From positions 1 to 6,301 of the forward strand of contig CABQIM010000095.1 in assembly GCA_902464375.1 (NCBI GenBank): a DNA stretch of 6,301 bases. The letters run 5' to 3'. Each line of letters opens with the position of its first letter. Position 1 is the stretch's first letter. A model generated the notes under the pieces. That model worked only from the letters and a program-made list of their open reading frames with translations. It had not been told where the DNA came from and made no database searches. Source of the DNA: an uncultured bacterium. GTDB taxonomy: Bacteria > Cyanobacteriota > Vampirovibrionia > Gastranaerophilales > Gastranaerophilaceae. The translations under genes and the position numbers were made by a program. Shown in pieces: positions 4,877 to 6,301 of this stretch.

Positions 4877-5560
4877 TTAGTCTAATATTCTTACACCACT
4901 AGACGAACCCGTACCATAATTGTTTACACGATATCCTTTGCCCCAAGGGGTTGAATAGCTATCTATATTTTGGGTTCCATAAGTTGTAGGATATGAACTT
5001 CTTGTCAATGATGAATCTGAAAAAAATGGATCATTATCAAAGTTTGGAGTGTATCCTGTTATTTGACCCGAAAAATAATTAGCTAAATTACCTAGAAATG
5101 TTGTTTTATAATTTTGTTTTGGGCGAGATAATATTGCATTTCTTACATTATCATATCTTGTATTAATGTCACCACTTTGTACTGCACCAAAAGCTTGCAT
5201 TTCTAATCGTTGCAAACGTTCTAAATCACTTTCTCTCGAATAATTACGATTAAGCGTATATTTTTCTAACGCATTAATATCAGAAAAGGATGAAGGCGTG
5301 TTTACATTTCTATAATATCTATTTGGGCGATTATTGGAATATCTCAATGTATTATTGTTGTTATAAAAAGCCGGATTATACCCGTTTATCATCGGCATTG
5401 GATAATGCGATGGCATAAAATTTGAATTTCGCGGTGGTAAATTATGGTAATGATTACAATTACAAGGTGGGTAAAATATTTGACCGGCGGCAAAAACAGG
5501 CATTTGCGGAATTTGAGAAACATAAAGAATTAATAACATTACAAATATATAACGATACAT
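4877..5560 (-). CDS. Secreted protein of unknown function with a helical LE/FG repeat
   Basis: I do not recognise a named family. The 227-residue product has a Sec signal peptide: a hydrophobic core FVMLLILYV (6-14) and a likely cleavage VFA-AG after A24. Just after it comes CNCNHYH (33-39), a clustered Cys/His motif. Residues 41-95 are Asn-, Tyr- and Pro-rich and look disordered. Residues 97-145 hold two related helical units: ALEKYTLNRNY...DLERL and RLEMQAFGAVQSGDINTRY, both LE followed four residues later by (L/F)(N/G) and then D(L/I) with an Arg. Similar LE-FG segments occur, as I recall, in secreted proteins of Melainabacteria and Cyanobacteria. The Ser/Tyr/Gly-rich tail ends GVRILD. GGAGG lies 7 nt before the ATG. 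It is transcribed alone, divergent from the RpaB-like gene. Periplasmic, surface or extracellular location is inferred. Confidence 0.82.
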   Translation of the reverse strand: MYRYIFVMLLILYVSQIPQMPVFAAGQIFYPPCNCNHYHNLPPRNSNFMPSHYPMPMINGYNPAFYNNNNTLRYSNNRPNRYYRNVNTPSSFSDINALEKYTLNRNYSRESDLERLQRLEMQAFGAVQSGDINTRYDNVRNAILSRPKQNYKTTFLGNLANYFSGQITGYTPNFDNDPFFSDSSLTRSSYPTTYGTQNIDSYSTPWGKGYRVNNYGTGSSSGVRILD

Positions 5561-5599
5561 AATAAATCCTCCGTCATTATTTATTTAACTGAATAGATA

Positions 5600-5614
5600 A
5601 ACTTTGTATATTCA
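5600..5614 (+). promoter_or_regulatory. AACTTTGTATATTCA, left member of an inverted pair
   Basis: This 15-mer matches the reverse complement of 5739-5753 at 13 of 15 positions. The pair brackets the divergent promoter region from both ends, with 124 bp between. A shared transcription factor, possibly the RpaB-like protein itself, could bind both; this is inference. Confidence 0.3.
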
Positions 5615-5664
5615 CCAAGAAGGTAGATAATAGACTAAAAATTTTTACCCATATTTTGCTCCTA

Positions 5665-5693
5665 TTTATATTTACCCCTTGCAAAAAAGTTAA
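5665..5693 (-). promoter_or_regulatory. Candidate promoter of the secreted-protein gene
   Basis: The minus strand reads TTAACT, a 17-bp spacer, then TATAAA (5 of 6 to TATAAT). Transcription would start near 5658 with a leader of about 98 nt, which includes the 12-bp palindrome TAAAAATTTTTA (5636-5647). The site overlaps the plus-strand promoter of the response regulator, so the two polymerases would compete. Confidence 0.45.
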
Positions 5694-5707
5694 AATTCTA
5701 TTAAGAT
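5679..5707 (+). promoter_or_regulatory. Candidate promoter of the RpaB-like regulator
   Basis: TTGCAA (4 of 6 to TTGACA), a 17-bp spacer, then TAAGAT (4 of 6 to TATAAT). The start would be near 5714 with a leader of about 52 nt. A second -10 (TATAAA, 5713-5718) lies just downstream. Confidence 0.4.
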
Positions 5708-5738
5708 ATATGTATAAATATTAAGAATTTCAAATTTT

Positions 5739-5753
5739 TGTAAATACAAAGTT
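5739..5753 (-). promoter_or_regulatory. AACTTTGTATTTACA, right member of an inverted pair
   Basis: This site contains one TTTACA unit like the half site of the cyanobacterial RpaB element. It lies between the predicted transcription start and the ribosome binding site of the regulator gene, a position suited to repression. Partner arm at 5600-5614. Confidence 0.3.
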
Positions 5754-5765
5754 AAAGGTGGACAA

Positions 5766-6301
5766 ATGGCAGAGAATGAAGAATTGCAAGAGATGAGTGG
5801 AGAAAACGAAACTCGCCAGAAAATTTTGGTAGCTGATGATGAAGCAAGTATCAGAAGAATTTTGGAAACTCGTCTTAAAATGGTTGGCTATGATGTTGTA
5901 ACAGCTGAAGACGGTGAAGAAGCAGTAGAAGTATTTAATAAAACAAATCCTGATTTGGTAGTGCTTGATGTTATGATGCCAAAAATGGATGGTTACGGTG
6001 TAACTCGTGAAATCAGAAGAACATCAGATGTTCCTATTATTATTCTTACAGCATTAGGCGATGTTTCAGAAAGAATTACAGGTTTGGAACTTGGTGCTGA
6101 TGATTATGTAATCAAGCCATTTAGCCCAAAAGAATTGGAAGCTAGAGTTAAGGCTGTTTTGAGAAGAACTATTAGTAAAGATGTAATTATTCCCGCTTCA
6201 GGTTCAGCTGCATCTGGCGCATCTGCAAGTTCAAAAGGTGGTAAAAATATCATTACAACCGGTGCTATTAAAATTGATACAGCAAGAAGACAAGTTTATA
6301 G
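5766..6301 (+). CDS. rpaB: OmpR/PhoB-family response regulator, RpaB (Ycf27) homologue, 3' truncated by window
   Basis: The first 178 residues of a two-component response regulator are visible; the frame is still open at the window end. The receiver domain (about 19-133) has the acidic pair D24/D25, phosphoacceptor D68 in LVVLDVMMPKMDGYGV, T95 in ILTALGD and K117 in VIKPFSPKELEAR. The stretches DDEASIRRILETRL, TGLELGADDY and KPFSPKELEAR are those of cyanobacterial RpaB. A Ser/Ala/Gly-rich linker (about 136-160) follows, and IKIDTARRQVY begins the winged-helix DNA-binding domain. The N-terminus has an acidic extension of about 18 residues. AAGG lies 7 nt before the ATG. In Cyanobacteria RpaB, with the kinase NblS (Hik33), controls light-stress and photosystem genes through HLR1 sites. 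Here it is probably an ancestral envelope or stress regulator. No cysteine occurs in the visible part. Confidence 0.92.
   Translation, partial: MAENEELQEMSGENETRQKILVADDEASIRRILETRLKMVGYDVVTAEDGEEAVEVFNKTNPDLVVLDVMMPKMDGYGVTREIRRTSDVPIIILTALGDVSERITGLELGADDYVIKPFSPKELEARVKAVLRRTISKDVIIPASGSAASGASASSKGGKNIITTGAIKIDTARRQVY

Noticed and set aside
4803..4880. Small frame of 25 codons after panD (MGVNIDKNEYYEIKL...)
   Set aside because: No ribosome binding site, overlaps the minus-strand terminator and the end of the secreted-protein gene, and matches nothing I recognise. The frame is open back past the panD stop, but PanD is already full length, so frameshift extension is unlikely.

Overview
The window is AT-rich. 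It fits a non-photosynthetic relative of Cyanobacteria, in the Melainabacteria/Vampirovibrionia lineage and probably a gut-type Gastranaerophilales genome. Three things point there together: a response regulator with a near-complete match to cyanobacterial RpaB (Ycf27), a low-GC fermentative gene set, and a small secreted protein with the repeated LE-x(4)-(L/F)-(G/N) helical pattern I associate with this group. No photosynthesis gene is visible. The lineage call is an inference from protein resemblance, not from a marker RNA.

Layout, left to right. (1) 1-117: C-terminal end of a plus-strand protein that stops just after a helix-turn-helix. (2) 130-152: a strong hairpin shared as terminator with the convergent flagellin gene. 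(3) 219-1274, minus: flagellin, preceded by a long leader with a GGA-loop hairpin resembling a CsrA site. (4) About 1 kb without a convincing gene (1275-2262). Its near half is the flagellin leader and promoter, its middle is AT-rich, and its far half is a less AT-rich block with two degenerate repeats of about 88 bp (period 106-107 bp) plus fragments of more. (5) 2263-3192, minus: a membrane-anchored family 2 glycosyltransferase of the DPM1/GtrB/ArnC type. (6) 3306-4316, plus: a D-2-hydroxyacid (D-lactate-like) dehydrogenase, divergent from the glycosyltransferase. (7) 4391-4744, plus: panD, aspartate 1-decarboxylase, likely cotranscribed with the dehydrogenase. (8) 4877-5560, minus: a secreted protein of unknown function with a terminator between it and panD. 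(9) 5766-6301, plus: the RpaB-like regulator, truncated by the window end, whose promoter faces and overlaps that of the secreted protein.

Functionally this is a set of small, mostly independent transcription units: motility (flagellin), envelope glycan transfer, fermentation or 2-oxoacid reduction linked to beta-alanine synthesis, a surface or secreted protein, and a global response regulator. I see no CRISPR array, tRNA, rRNA, transposase or multi-gene defence system. The most interesting signals are the flagellin leader hairpin, the repeat block behind the glycosyltransferase, the RpaB homologue with its shared divergent promoter region, and the dehydrogenase-panD pairing.
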